Source: Nitrospinaceae bacterium | GTDB lineage: Bacteria; Nitrospinota; Nitrospinia; Nitrospinales; VA-1 | DNA length: 35,175 nucleotides | NCBI GenBank assembly: GCA_029261695.1 | Contig: JAJDAV010000218.1 | Span: 1 to 35,175, forward strand | Direction: 5' to 3' | Part shown: piece by piece, positions 22,819 to 31,491 of the stretch | Numbering within the stretch: the stretch's first letter is position 1 | How the letters are laid out: each line of letters begins with the position of its first letter | Program-made: the position numbers and the translations under genes | Notes under the pieces: model-generated | What the model was told of the DNA's origin: nothing | Seen by the model: the letters and a program-made list of their open reading frames with translations, nothing else | Database searches by the model: none

Positions 22819-23751
22819 TTAAATCATCGCTTCCCACGCTATTGAAGCCAATGCTTCAATATACGTAGGAGAAAAATTTAAGGACTCTGTTCGATGCAGT
22901 TTGAGTTTTCTGTCTTCTGCATATTTTTTAAACTCTATATCAATATCAAAAAGAATTTCCACATGATCACAAACGAAACCCACCGGCACCACCAGTACAG
23001 TTTTAGAACCTACTCTGGAAATTTTGTCTAAAACAGATTCAACTGTCGGTCCCAGCCAGGGGACAGGTATCATGCCTTGGCTTTGATAGGCCTGATACCA
23101 ATGTTGTGGCTTTACGCGGTCAACGAGTAATTCGACGGTTTTATTAAACTCCTGATCATAAGGATCACCAAGTTCAATGGACTCTGAAGGAATACTATGC
23201 GCTGTGAAAATGGTGTAAATCGATTCAGGTTTTTGTGGCTCTAACTTTTCCAAAGCCTCTTGGTACTTCTCCGCAAACACATCTATCAAAAGAGGATGGT
23301 TGGCCCAACTCCCAACAAAATGAACATCTATATCCTCGCCACCGCAATCTTTCAAAGCCTCCTTGAAGGCATTAAAGTAAAGTCGGGTGCTCCAGGTACT
23401 AAATTGGGGTGCCAGGCAAAGGGCAATTACTTTTTTAACCCCATCCTCTTTCATTCGCTTAACTTCATCACGAATATAGGGGCTCCAATTGCGCATTCCC
23501 ACATACACTTTAAACTGAGGGCTTTCCTGATTTAGAAAGTTTTCTAATCGATTCGCAAGTTCCGCAGTTATTTCCCTTAAGGGAGACTTGCCACCAATTT
23601 GTTCGTAACGATCACGAATTATATCGATGACTTCGGGGGTTGATTCCTTACCGCCGCGAATTTGTTTTAAGTACTCTGGAATGTCATCCGTAGATTCTGG
23701 CGCCCCGTGCGCCATAAGGAAAATGCCGGTCAGAGGTGCAGTATCACTCAT
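22819..23751 (-). CDS. hemH: Ferrochelatase
   Basis: The 310-residue enzyme inserts ferrous iron into a porphyrin to make haem. Family blocks seen are LMAHGAPES, GGKSPLREITAELA, GMRNWSPYI, LAPQFSTWST, FTAHSIP with catalytic H185, and PVGFVCDHVEILFDID with the conserved glutamate. It lacks the extra C-terminal cysteine cluster of some ferrochelatases. Whether the substrate is protoporphyrin or coproporphyrin cannot be decided from what is here, because no hemY, hemG or hemQ lies nearby. Its start overlaps the hemE stop by eight bases, so the two are translationally coupled. It is soluble or membrane-peripheral. Confidence 0.95.
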   Translation of the reverse strand: MSDTAPLTGIFLMAHGAPESTDDIPEYLKQIRGGKESTPEVIDIIRDRYEQIGGKSPLREITAELANRLENFLNQESPQFKVYVGMRNWSPYIRDEVKRMKEDGVKKVIALCLAPQFSTWSTRLYFNAFKEALKDCGGEDIDVHFVGSWANHPLLIDVFAEKYQEALEKLEPQKPESIYTIFTAHSIPSESIELGDPYDQEFNKTVELLVDRVKPQHWYQAYQSQGMIPVPWLGPTVESVLDKISRVGSKTVLVVPVGFVCDHVEILFDIDIEFKKYAEDRKLKLHRTESLNFSPTYIEALASIAWEAMI

Positions 23752-24781
23752 ATTTAAAATCGTGAACCATCTCGGCTACTGCTTTGACATGATCTACCGG
23801 TGTATGTTGCAAGATGCCATGCCCCAAATTAAAAATATAACCTTTGGGGCCGGCACGGCGGAGAATATCATGAACCCTTTCTCGAATCACCGGAAGCGGT
23901 GCAAAGAGAGTTACCGGATCAAGGTTCCCTTGTACAGGCTGATCAGCACCTAAAATTTTTCGAGCTTCGTCAATTTCAATACGCCAGTCGAAACTGATTA
24001 CATCTCCCCCGGCTTTCTGTACCTGATCCAGCATGGTAGATGTCCCCGTACTAAAGTTAATAATGGGTACATCCAAATCTTTTAGACCGTCAAAAACCCT
24101 TTTCAAATGCGGCTGAATATATTTTTGATAATCGTGAGGACTGAGACACCCCACCCAGCTATCAAATATCTGAAGAGCTTGCGCGCCTGCATTCACCTGC
24201 ATTTTCAAATAATCTACAAGCATGGTGCAAACCTTATCCATCAATAGGTTCCAAACATCAGTGGACTCATACATCATCAGTTTGGTGGTAGTAAAATCAC
24301 GCGACTTTCCACCCTCGATCATATAGCTGCACAAAGTAAAAGGCGCTCCTGCAAACCCGATGAGAGGAATTTTCCCATCAATTTCCTTGCGAACCAATTT
24401 GATTGCGTCGCCTACAAAGCCCAGCTGCTCTTCTACATTGACCGGCTTAAGGTCTTCAACAGCTTTCTTATCTTTTACAGGGCGAGGGATAACAGGACCA
24501 TCGCCAGCAGAAAACTCAAGGCCTGTTCCCATAGGCTCGAGGGGAAGAAGAATATCAGCAAAAATTATTGCGGCATCTAAATCCAAGACATTCAGTGGTT
24601 GCATCGTGACTTGACAAGCCAACTCAGGAGTTTTACACATTTCCAGGAAGGTGTACTTTTCTTTCAGGTCTCGGTAAACTTTCATATACCTACCAGCCTG
24701 ACGCATAAACCAAACGGGTGTCTTGTCTACCGGTTCACCCCGGCACGCTTTTATAAATCGAAATTCCTTTGAATCGTTCAT
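23744..24781 (-). CDS. hemE: Uroporphyrinogen decarboxylase
   Basis: The 345-residue TIM-barrel enzyme removes four carboxyl groups from uroporphyrinogen III to give coproporphyrinogen III. The signature PVWFMRQAGRYM (about residues 21-32) contains the arginines that bind substrate carboxylates. IIFADILLPLEPMG has the catalytic aspartate, followed by GFAGAPFTLCSYMIEGG and NLGHGI near the end. It is the first gene of the hemE-hemH pair (eight-base overlap), with uvrD following. An open frame of normal length and all key residues indicate a working cytosolic enzyme. Confidence 0.97.
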   Translation of the reverse strand: MNDSKEFRFIKACRGEPVDKTPVWFMRQAGRYMKVYRDLKEKYTFLEMCKTPELACQVTMQPLNVLDLDAAIIFADILLPLEPMGTGLEFSAGDGPVIPRPVKDKKAVEDLKPVNVEEQLGFVGDAIKLVRKEIDGKIPLIGFAGAPFTLCSYMIEGGKSRDFTTTKLMMYESTDVWNLLMDKVCTMLVDYLKMQVNAGAQALQIFDSWVGCLSPHDYQKYIQPHLKRVFDGLKDLDVPIINFSTGTSTMLDQVQKAGGDVISFDWRIEIDEARKILGADQPVQGNLDPVTLFAPLPVIRERVHDILRRAGPKGYIFNLGHGILQHTPVDHVKAVAEMVHDFKYE

Positions 24782-24885
24782 AGTCCTCTAAATAGAATAA
24801 GGATGAAAATTTACTGATTATAAGACGTGGCTCCAACATGTTCAACGGTTTGTTTAATTAAGTCGGGAAAGAAAAAAACTCCTCA

Positions 24886-26028
24886 TTATTCCCCTATAAA
24901 TTGCTCTCGAACCGCCTCAATTTCCCTCAAAACAATAGGCTCCTCCTCTTGAGCAAGCTTCTCACCCAACAGAGGAATACATTCAGACTGCATAAGCTCC
25001 CCCAAAGCCCAAACAATATGCGCCCGAACTAGAGGTTCCTTATCATCAAGAGCTTTCACCAAAAAAGGTATCGCCTCTGGGTTTTGGGAGTTTCCCAATG
25101 CAACCGCCACGTTCCTTAATAATCCGCGACGTTTAACTCTTTTAATCGGGCTTCCTTTGAACTTTTTTCGGAACTCCTCATCATTCATTAGAATCAGTTC
25201 GGTCAGCAAAAAATTGCTGTCTACGGACTTGAAAGCAGGTTCTTCGGTTCGTACCGCATAAGTATTCCAGGGGCAAACGATTTGACAATCATCGCATCCA
25301 TAAATTCTGTTTCCGATAGCCTTTCGAAACTCAGTAGGAATAACCCCTTTTAGCTCTATGGTTAGGTAGGAAATACACTTTTGGGAATCCAACACATAAG
25401 GCGCGACAATAGCATCGGTAGGGCAAATATCGATACAACTACGACAGGTACCACAATGGTTTTCTGCCGCTTTTGACTCGGGTAACGCAACATCAACCAA
25501 AATTTCTGAAAGAAAATACCAGGATCCGATTTCTTTAGTCAGTAAATTAGTGTGTTTACCAATCCACCCTAATCCGGCTTGTTCAGCCAGCGGCTTTTCA
25601 AGTATAGGACCTGTATCGACATAAATTTTCGTTTTGCAGCCGTGAAACTCTTTTTGGATAATTTTTTCCAGGTCTTTCAATCGGGGGGTGATAATATCGT
25701 GATAGTCCGTATTCAAAGCATATAAGGAGACATCCCCTATTTCAGGAAAGTCTAAAAAATCCATGCCCTTTTCTGCCGTTAAATAATTTGTTCTCAAACA
25801 AATAATACTTTTGACACCCTCTAATACGAGATTCGGGTCCCGACGTTTTTCTTCGCCGCGAGCCATATAACCCATATCCCCTGCATACCCGAGGTTCAGC
25901 CACTTACTGAAATTTTCACCCGCTTTCCCTGTTTCTGGATGAGTAATACCAAATCCATTGAAACCAAGGGCATAAGCCTGTTCTTCAATAATCTTTAATT
26001 TATTAGTCTTTTCCAAATCAATATTCAT
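24886..26028 (-). CDS. queG: Epoxyqueuosine reductase QueG with C-terminal HEAT-like repeats
   Basis: QueG catalyses the last step of queuosine formation in tRNA, reducing epoxyqueuosine with a cobalamin cofactor and two 4Fe-4S clusters. The sequence shows the N-terminal Fe-S/B12-binding region (GFNGFGITHPE, YMARGEEKRRDP), then EKPLAEQAGLGWIGKHTN. Two cluster motifs follow: CGTCRSCIDICPTDAI and YGCDDCQIVCPWN. From about residue 300 come HEAT-like helices (VRAHIVWALGEL) that contact tRNA in long-form QueG. Length 380 residues agrees with the long form. The gene stands alone, divergent from the deacetylase gene across 169 bases. It needs B12, as does the radical SAM enzyme in this window. Confidence 0.95.
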   Translation of the reverse strand: MNIDLEKTNKLKIIEEQAYALGFNGFGITHPETGKAGENFSKWLNLGYAGDMGYMARGEEKRRDPNLVLEGVKSIICLRTNYLTAEKGMDFLDFPEIGDVSLYALNTDYHDIITPRLKDLEKIIQKEFHGCKTKIYVDTGPILEKPLAEQAGLGWIGKHTNLLTKEIGSWYFLSEILVDVALPESKAAENHCGTCRSCIDICPTDAIVAPYVLDSQKCISYLTIELKGVIPTEFRKAIGNRIYGCDDCQIVCPWNTYAVRTEEPAFKSVDSNFLLTELILMNDEEFRKKFKGSPIKRVKRRGLLRNVAVALGNSQNPEAIPFLVKALDDKEPLVRAHIVWALGELMQSECIPLLGEKLAQEEEPIVLREIEAVREQFIGE

Positions 26029-26197
26029 ATTGAAAACAAATCATAAATGAGCAAAAACCCCACCAAGCAGTATTTTTTTACTTATTGCGCTGTTTATATT
26101 TGCCCCCCACGGCGAGCGGTTGAAGGTGTCTCGTTATTTTGATATTCTCAACAGTGTTTCACCAAGATGAAAACTAAAACCCCTACAGGAAAAAACA

Positions 26198-27136
26198 TTG
26201 AATAAAACGGGTTACATATCAGATCCATTTTATTTAAAACACGAGAATGAACCTCACCCAGAAAATCCGGGTCGTTTGACTGCTATTCAAAATAAGATTG
26301 AATCTTCAAAATTTTACAACAACCTTGCATTATTACAACCCCGCAAAGCCACTGTAGAAGATATCGCAAAAGTTCATGAAAAAGGATATATAGAAAGTGT
26401 AGAGCAGAGCTGCAAAAATGGGGTTCGTAATCTAGATGCCGATACCGTGATCTCCTCTGATTCCTACGAAGCGGCACTATTAAGCGCAGGCGCCGGTTTA
26501 GAAGCCTTGGACCAAATAATAGAAGGTACAATTGATAACGCTTTTTGCGCTGTGCGGCCTCCTGGACACCATGCAGAACAAAATAGGGCGATGGGTTTTT
26601 GCCTATTCAACAATGTCGGAGTAATAGCTCGCTACGCCCAAGAGGTCAAACAACTGGACAAAGTTTTCATTTTTGACTGGGATGTTCATCATGGAAACGG
26701 GACACAACACTCCTTTTACAAAGACTCCTCAATTTTCTACAGTAGCACTCACCAATATCCGTTTTACCCTGGCACCGGAAGTGGGGAAGAGACAGGGACG
26801 GGTGATGGCTTAGGGTCAAATCTAAATTTACCCATGCAAGCCTTTGCAGGCGATGTCGACTACATCAATGCAATAGAAAACAAATTGATACCCGCTATTC
26901 AAAAATTCAACCCAGATTTGATTATCATTTCCGCAGGCTTTGATGCCCATGAAAATGATCCACTGGCTCAAATTGAACTGACCACAGAATGTTACGGTAA
27001 AATGACCCAGCAACTTTTAGAAGTAGCCGACGACGTCTGCGATGGGAGAGTGCTATCAATGCTGGAAGGCGGGTATGATTACACCGCCTTAGCTGACTCG
27101 GTCCATCTGCATATAGAAACTCTGCTAACCCCCTAG
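26198..27136 (+). CDS. Histone deacetylase-family (AcuC/HDAC-like) hydrolase
   Basis: The 312-residue amidohydrolase has all HDAC active-site features: the HPENPGRL opening, catalytic histidines H124-H125 in RPPGHHAE, zinc ligands D162 and H164 in DWDVHHGNG and D249 in SAGFDAHENDPL, then GGYDYTALADS near the end. Bacterial members deacetylate acetyl-CoA synthetase, polyamines or other small amides; the substrate here is unknown. The start is a TTG at 26198 with AGGA eight bases before it. The Gx transporter gene follows after 13 bases, so they may be cotranscribed. It is cytosolic, with no sign of truncation. Confidence 0.93.
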   Translation: MNKTGYISDPFYLKHENEPHPENPGRLTAIQNKIESSKFYNNLALLQPRKATVEDIAKVHEKGYIESVEQSCKNGVRNLDADTVISSDSYEAALLSAGAGLEALDQIIEGTIDNAFCAVRPPGHHAEQNRAMGFCLFNNVGVIARYAQEVKQLDKVFIFDWDVHHGNGTQHSFYKDSSIFYSSTHQYPFYPGTGSGEETGTGDGLGSNLNLPMQAFAGDVDYINAIENKLIPAIQKFNPDLIIISAGFDAHENDPLAQIELTTECYGKMTQQLLEVADDVCDGRVLSMLEGGYDYTALADSVHLHIETLLTP

Positions 27137-27149
27137 ACAGGATTATTGT

Positions 27150-27686
27150 TTGATATCACACCCGGCAAATTCAATATTTTCCGAAAATAATAAGATTATG
27201 GCGATGGCCATTATGATTGCGCTGGGAGTGGTTCTACACAGGTTCGAAGCTCTACTCCCTCTGCCCAGCCCTTGGATCAAGCTGGGATTGGCTAATCTGA
27301 TGACTCTGGTTGCGCTAGTTTATCTAGGGTTTAAAGAAGCCGTAATAGTAACATTGCTTCGAGTTATTTTAGGTTCGATACTTGGTGGAACTTTTCTCGG
27401 GCCAACGTTTTTCCTCAGCATCGTAGGTGGTCTCGTATCCATACTGGTAATGGGTATTTGTTATAAGAAAAGCAAGAGATACTTAAGTCTCGTTGGCATT
27501 AGCATTTTGGGGGCTTATGCACATACCCTTGCGACATCTGCCTGTGTTTATTTTTTTCTTATTCCCGAAGTTTCATTTTTAGCACTACTTCCTTTTTTCT
27601 TTTCACTAGCCCTAATTACAGGAACACTAACAGGCTCAATTGCAAACTCACTCACACGCCAAATGCAGCAAATCAAAATGTCTTAA
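27150..27686 (+). CDS. Gx transporter family membrane protein (heptaprenyl diphosphate synthase component I-like)
   Basis: The 178-residue product has about five hydrophobic helices and the family pattern ALGVVLHRFEALLPLPSPWIKLGLANLMTL at its start, then LLRVILGSILGGTFLGPTFFLSIVGG. This is the Hpre_diP_synt_I / Gx transporter family, whose members are annotated as putative substrate-binding membrane components and often lie beside RNF, prenyl-synthase or thiamine-related genes. None of those is seen here, so the role is open. A TTG start with AGGA at seven bases fits. It follows the deacetylase gene by 13 bases and precedes the DUF5989 gene by 90. Confidence 0.85.
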   Translation: MISHPANSIFSENNKIMAMAIMIALGVVLHRFEALLPLPSPWIKLGLANLMTLVALVYLGFKEAVIVTLLRVILGSILGGTFLGPTFFLSIVGGLVSILVMGICYKKSKRYLSLVGISILGAYAHTLATSACVYFFLIPEVSFLALLPFFFSLALITGTLTGSIANSLTRQMQQIKMS

Positions 27687-27776
27687 ACGAAAAAATAAAT
27701 TTTCGATATAATGATGTTTTAGATATTATAAGAGTGTATTTTCAGAATCGAATTTAGAACATCAAAAAGGAACACA

Positions 27777-27956
27777 ATGACCGACCCATCCGATCCCGAT
27801 AGCAAGTTCAGCATCATTGCAGAATTTTGGGATTTCCTAAAAACAAGAAAAAAATGGTGGCTGGGTCCCATCGTTTTAATAATGCTGTTAATGGGTTTAT
27901 TAATTGTACTGACAGAAGGAAGTGCAGTTGCCCCTTTCATTTATACTCTTTTTTAA
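27777..27956 (+). CDS. DUF5989 family small membrane protein
   Basis: ATG at 27777, with AAGGA seven bases ahead, opens a 59-residue frame. The product has a polar N-terminus, IIAEFWDFLKTRKKWWLGPI, one hydrophobic helix (VLIMLLMGLLIVL) and the C-terminus EGSAVAPFIYTLF. The FLKTRKKWWL entry and the GSAVAPFIYTLF end match DUF5989, tiny inner-membrane proteins commonly found next to SxtJ-like proteins and carbamoyltransferases in surface-glycan loci. Here neither is present; instead a GT2 glycosyltransferase starts ten bases downstream. It is too short for many gene callers. Function is unknown, but a link to envelope glycan synthesis is plausible. Confidence 0.88.
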   Translation: MTDPSDPDSKFSIIAEFWDFLKTRKKWWLGPIVLIMLLMGLLIVLTEGSAVAPFIYTLF

Positions 27957-27965
27957 GTACTGACC

Positions 27966-28652
27966 TTGCTAAAGCTTTCTATAGTTATTCCTATTTATAA
28001 CGAAAATGAAACGTTGGAGACTTTAATCGCCAAAGTCGATGCCGTCGATTACGATAAAGAAATTATTCTAATTGATGATTTTTCTACCGATGGGACACGC
28101 GAAATCTTAACGAAGTATGAAAATAAAGCAAACTTTCAAGTTCACTACCACAATCGCAATCAAGGAAAAGGTGCCGCCTTGCGGACTGGGTTTGCCAATG
28201 TAACGGGAGATATCATTATCATTCAAGATGCTGATCTTGAATATAATCCCTCGGACTACGGCACATTACTCGAACCAATATTGGATGGGCGGGCAGATGT
28301 AGTATATGGCTCACGGTTCCTCGGGGGACCGCATCGTGTACTATTTTTTTGGCATTCCATTGGGAATATGGTGCTTACTACTTTTTCCAACATGCTCACT
28401 AATATAAACCTTACAGACATGGAAACCGGTTATAAAGTTTTCACAAAAAAAGTTAACAACACCCTCAAATTCAAGTGTAACCGTTTTGGATTTGAACCCG
28501 AATTTACAGCGAAGGTCGCCAAAAATAATTTCAGGATATTCGAGGTTCCTATTTCCTACAATGGCAGAGACTATTCGGAAGGAAAGAAAATTACATGGAA
28601 GGATGGCATCGCTGCCATCTGGTACATTTTTAAATTCAGGTTTACGGACTAG
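27966..28652 (+). CDS. Family 2 glycosyltransferase (dolichol-phosphate mannosyltransferase-like)
   Basis: The 228-residue GT-A enzyme begins SIVIPIYNENETLETLI, with IDDFSTDGT for nucleotide binding, the metal DxD-type motif at D88-A-D90 in QDADLEYNP, and YGSRFLGG followed by DMETGYKVF. This is the DPM1-like subgroup that moves a sugar from a nucleotide sugar to a polyprenyl phosphate at the inner membrane. There is no C-terminal membrane domain, as in the soluble DPM1 type. It starts ten bases after the DUF5989 gene at a TTG without a good ribosome site, so coupled translation is likely. It converges with the zinc-ribbon gene, six bases apart. The donor sugar is not predictable. Confidence 0.92.
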   Translation: MLKLSIVIPIYNENETLETLIAKVDAVDYDKEIILIDDFSTDGTREILTKYENKANFQVHYHNRNQGKGAALRTGFANVTGDIIIIQDADLEYNPSDYGTLLEPILDGRADVVYGSRFLGGPHRVLFFWHSIGNMVLTTFSNMLTNINLTDMETGYKVFTKKVNNTLKFKCNRFGFEPEFTAKVAKNNFRIFEVPISYNGRDYSEGKKITWKDGIAAIWYIFKFRFTD

Positions 28653-28658
28653 ACTTCA

Positions 28659-29051
28659 CTAACTCAATTTCTCTCCACAGTGACCGCAAACCTCATCCTG
28701 AAAACCCACCTCTGTTTCACAGCTTGAACAAATCTGAATATCCTCTAGTTCTTGCAGAAGTTTTCTTGCACGCGCCACATCTTCTTTTTTAGACCAAAGG
28801 CGAACCTTCATCAAGTCTGCTACTGGAGCCGGTCCCGCATGAAATGTTATATTTTCCAATTGGCAAGGAATGTTTTCATTCTCAAGAAAACCCCGAACAA
28901 TATGAGCCGTAGCTTCATTTAAAATAGTACATACAACTGCCAACTCAGGAAATGTATCCCCTTTTAAAGAGGAAACAAGGTCTACATTACAATCCCAACA
29001 GGTGGTAATAGTATCAGGAAACTCTTCTTCGCATTCGGGGCAAATAAGCAT
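28659..29051 (-). CDS. DUF2007-like domain between two zinc ribbons
   Basis: The 130-residue protein has a zinc ribbon at each end: CPECEEEFPDTITTCWDC at residues 4-21 and CSSCETEVGFQDEVCGHC at about 108-125. Between them is a ferredoxin-like fold, with AVVCTILNEATAHIVRGFLENENIPC and VRLWSKKEDVARARKLLQ. This resembles DUF2007, described as a putative signal-transducing domain. Two metal sites around one such domain is a recognisable but unstudied architecture. The gene is 24 bases downstream of the heptosyltransferase and may be its transcript's last gene. The product is cytosolic; function unknown. Confidence 0.8.
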   Translation of the reverse strand: MLICPECEEEFPDTITTCWDCNVDLVSSLKGDTFPELAVVCTILNEATAHIVRGFLENENIPCQLENITFHAGPAPVADLMKVRLWSKKEDVARARKLLQELEDIQICSSCETEVGFQDEVCGHCGEKLS

Positions 29052-29075
29052 TCATAAACCTGTAAATTAAAGCCA

Positions 29076-30155
29076 CTACACTCTTCTTAAAAGTCGATGT
29101 ATTGCCTCGTACACATTTTTCACAGTAATATCTTCAAGACAATAAGGCTTATTATGTGGCGATGGCTTGCATTCTTTAAAAAAGCGCTGCCGACATGGAG
29201 AACAAGAGTAATTATGTGTCAGAATTTCGCAATTCTCAGGTGGCATGTATGGCCCTGTGGTATCAGGGTTTCCCGGACCGAATATACCTACAACAGGGGT
29301 TCCCACCATAGCTGCAAGATGCATCATTCCACTATCGTTACCTATAAATAGTCGACTTTTTTTCATCACACCTGCCAGAACTCTCAAATTCATCACAGGG
29401 ATTACCTTTACTTTACCGGGGGGGCAATAGCTCTTAATTCTATTCAGCAACTCTTCTTCAGATTTTGTTCCCAGTAAAACCAATTTTTTGCCGTCCGCCT
29501 TAAAAATTTTTTGGCACAAAATTCCAAACCGTTCCACATGCCAACTTCTTTCTGCCTTGGAAGTTCCAGGATGAAGAGTGATAAATTCTTCATCCTCATC
29601 CAGCCCAATATTCAATAGCGCATCACGGACCGACAAATCTCCCTCTTGCTTGACTACTGGACTGAATGCAGTGTCGGGAACATCCAGCTTTAACGGAGAA
29701 AATATTTTAAAAAAATATTCAACACGGTACTGGCTTTTTTTCAGGTGAGCGTTGGTTTCTATCGGATGCGTTAGAAAAATATCTCTCGCATCGGTGTTAT
29801 ACCCCAACCTGTATTTTGCCCCAGTTAAACTCAATAGAAACGCAGACCCAAAAGAATTAGGTATTACTATTCCCACATCAAATTGATATTTTTTTAGACT
29901 ACGTGCAAACTTTACCCTCTTCCAAAACCCTGACTCTGAGCCTGAAGGTAGGGGTAACACGGTATTGATAGCGGGATGGCCAAGAAGCAACTCATTTGAG
30001 GGTGGTTTTACAACGGCGGTTATACGAGCCTTTGGATAAGCGCGGCGCAAAGATTGTAGGGCAGGAAGAGTTAGCACTACATCGCCAATCCAGTTTGGCA
30101 TCCATAACAAAATACTGTTAATGTCTTGATTGTATAGGGGTCGGGATTGATCCAT
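29076..30155 (-). CDS. waaF: ADP-heptose:LPS heptosyltransferase (WaaF-type, GT9)
   Basis: The 359-residue GT9 protein starts its fold with LLWMPNWIGDVVLTLPALQSLRRAYP, then TLHPGTSKAERSWHVERFG and IGNDSGMMHLAAMVGTPVVGIFGPGNPDTTGPY. These are typical of heptosyltransferase II, including the C-terminal cysteine-rich segment SCSPCRQRFFKEC. It adds L-glycero-D-manno-heptose to the inner core of lipopolysaccharide and so supports a Gram-negative envelope. I chose the ATG at 30155 because AAGGG lies seven bases before it, rather than the TTG six codons upstream. It sits downstream of murA with an 82-base gap that contains a seven-base-pair hairpin. Exact acceptor position in the core is inferred. 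Confidence 0.9.
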   Translation of the reverse strand: MDQSRPLYNQDINSILLWMPNWIGDVVLTLPALQSLRRAYPKARITAVVKPPSNELLLGHPAINTVLPLPSGSESGFWKRVKFARSLKKYQFDVGIVIPNSFGSAFLLSLTGAKYRLGYNTDARDIFLTHPIETNAHLKKSQYRVEYFFKIFSPLKLDVPDTAFSPVVKQEGDLSVRDALLNIGLDEDEEFITLHPGTSKAERSWHVERFGILCQKIFKADGKKLVLLGTKSEEELLNRIKSYCPPGKVKVIPVMNLRVLAGVMKKSRLFIGNDSGMMHLAAMVGTPVVGIFGPGNPDTTGPYMPPENCEILTHNYSCSPCRQRFFKECKPSPHNKPYCLEDITVKNVYEAIHRLLRRV

Positions 30156-30177
30156 AACTTTACCCTTTACCAACGCC

Positions 30178-30201
30178 CTCTAGTGAGGATTACAACTAGA
30201 G
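30178..30201 (-). other. Hairpin between murA and the heptosyltransferase gene
   Basis: CTCTAGT (30178-30184) and ACTAGAG (30195-30201) form a perfect seven-base-pair stem with a ten-base loop, just upstream of the heptosyltransferase ribosome site. There is no T-run on either strand, so a processing or translation-control structure is more likely than a terminator. Confidence 0.35.
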
Positions 30202-30237
30202 AAAAATTTTAGATCAGGGCGGGCTTGAGAGAAGGTT

Positions 30238-31491
30238 TCATTTTACACGACGTATCTGCGCACCCAGATTCAACAACTTTTTTTCAATATCTACATAGCC
30301 GCGGTCAATATGATAAACGCGAGATATAATAGATTGGCCTTTAGCTGCTAATGCCGCAATCACCAAAGACGCACTGGCTCGCAAATCAGTAGCCATTAAC
30401 GGGGCTCCCGAAAGGCCCTTCACACCATTTATAATTGCAGTATGGCCATCCAAAGAAATATCGGCACCCATTCTTTTTAATTCCGCAACATGCATAAACC
30501 GATTTTCAAAAACGGTCTCCATGATAATACTCTGTCCTTGCGCCAAAGTCATCAAGGCCATGAATTGCGCCTGAATATCTGTTGGGAAACCAGGATAAGG
30601 ATGAGTTCTCGCGTTGACAGACTCCATCGGACCTTTCCCTTTTACCCGGATTTTATTTTCACCCAGCTCAATATCAACCTGCGCCTCTTGAAGTTTAAGG
30701 GTAACAGGCTCCACATGCTGCGGCATGCAGTTTTCAATCGTCACATCTCCTTGAGTGATTGCTGCAGCAATCATAAAAGTTCCGGTCTCAATGCGATCAG
30801 GAAAAATTGTGCAGTCGATGGGATTGAGGGAAGTTGTTCCCTGAATGGTGATAATATCGGTTCCATGCCCTGAAATTTTTGCCCCGGCTCGATTCAATAT
30901 ATCCGCAAGAAAAACCACCTCGGGTTCTTTAGCTACATTTTCAAGAATAGTCTCACCTTCAGCTAAAACCGCTGCCATCATAAGGTTTGCAGTACCCGTC
31001 ACCGAAACGGTATCGAAAAAAAACTGTATGCCTTTTAAACGATCCGCCTTCCCGTGAACATAACCTTGATCCAGTGAAATTTTAGCTCCCATCGCTTCCA
31101 AACCTTTTATATGAAGGTCGATCGGTCTGGCTCCTATAGCACACCCTCCCGGAAGCGAAACTCTGGCTTTACCCAGCCTTGCCAGCAATGGCCCCAAGAC
31201 AAGACACGATGCTCGCATAGTAGAAACCAAGTCATACGGCGCTTCTGGGTTGTCTGCTTTAGAGGTATCCAAAATAATTTTTTCATTACTATAACTCTCT
31301 ACTCGTGCACCTAAATCCTCCAAAAGTTTGATCATCGTAGTTACATCGCGAACGTTTGGCACGCCCTCAATAACGTTTCTTCCACGAGTCAGTAACGTTG
31401 CCGCCAAAACCGGCAATACCGCATTTTTGGCACCACTCATTTTTACCGTTCCTTCCAGGGGGGTGCCACCTTCAATAACTATTTTATCCAT
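30238..31491 (-). CDS. murA: UDP-N-acetylglucosamine 1-carboxyvinyltransferase
   Basis: The 417-residue enzyme transfers enolpyruvate from PEP to UDP-GlcNAc, the first committed step of peptidoglycan synthesis. The start MDKIVIEGGTPLEGTVKMSG, K22-N23, and the catalytic loop LPGGCAIGARP with C117 are visible, as is the C-terminal DLRASASLVIAALAA block. C117 is the cysteine targeted by fosfomycin, so the enzyme should be fosfomycin-sensitive in principle. Its start overlaps the stop of prmC by eight bases, implying coupled translation. Length and motifs are normal, and it acts in the cytosol. Confidence 0.97.
   Translation of the reverse strand: MDKIVIEGGTPLEGTVKMSGAKNAVLPVLAATLLTRGRNVIEGVPNVRDVTTMIKLLEDLGARVESYSNEKIILDTSKADNPEAPYDLVSTMRASCLVLGPLLARLGKARVSLPGGCAIGARPIDLHIKGLEAMGAKISLDQGYVHGKADRLKGIQFFFDTVSVTGTANLMMAAVLAEGETILENVAKEPEVVFLADILNRAGAKISGHGTDIITIQGTTSLNPIDCTIFPDRIETGTFMIAAAITQGDVTIENCMPQHVEPVTLKLQEAQVDIELGENKIRVKGKGPMESVNARTHPYPGFPTDIQAQFMALMTLAQGQSIIMETVFENRFMHVAELKRMGADISLDGHTAIINGVKGLSGAPLMATDLRASASLVIAALAAKGQSIISRVYHIDRGYVDIEKKLLNLGAQIRRVK

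Noticed and set aside
27719-27940. A minus-strand 73-codon frame
   Set aside because: It is the antisense shadow of the DUF5989 gene, which has a ribosome site and a recognisable family pattern.
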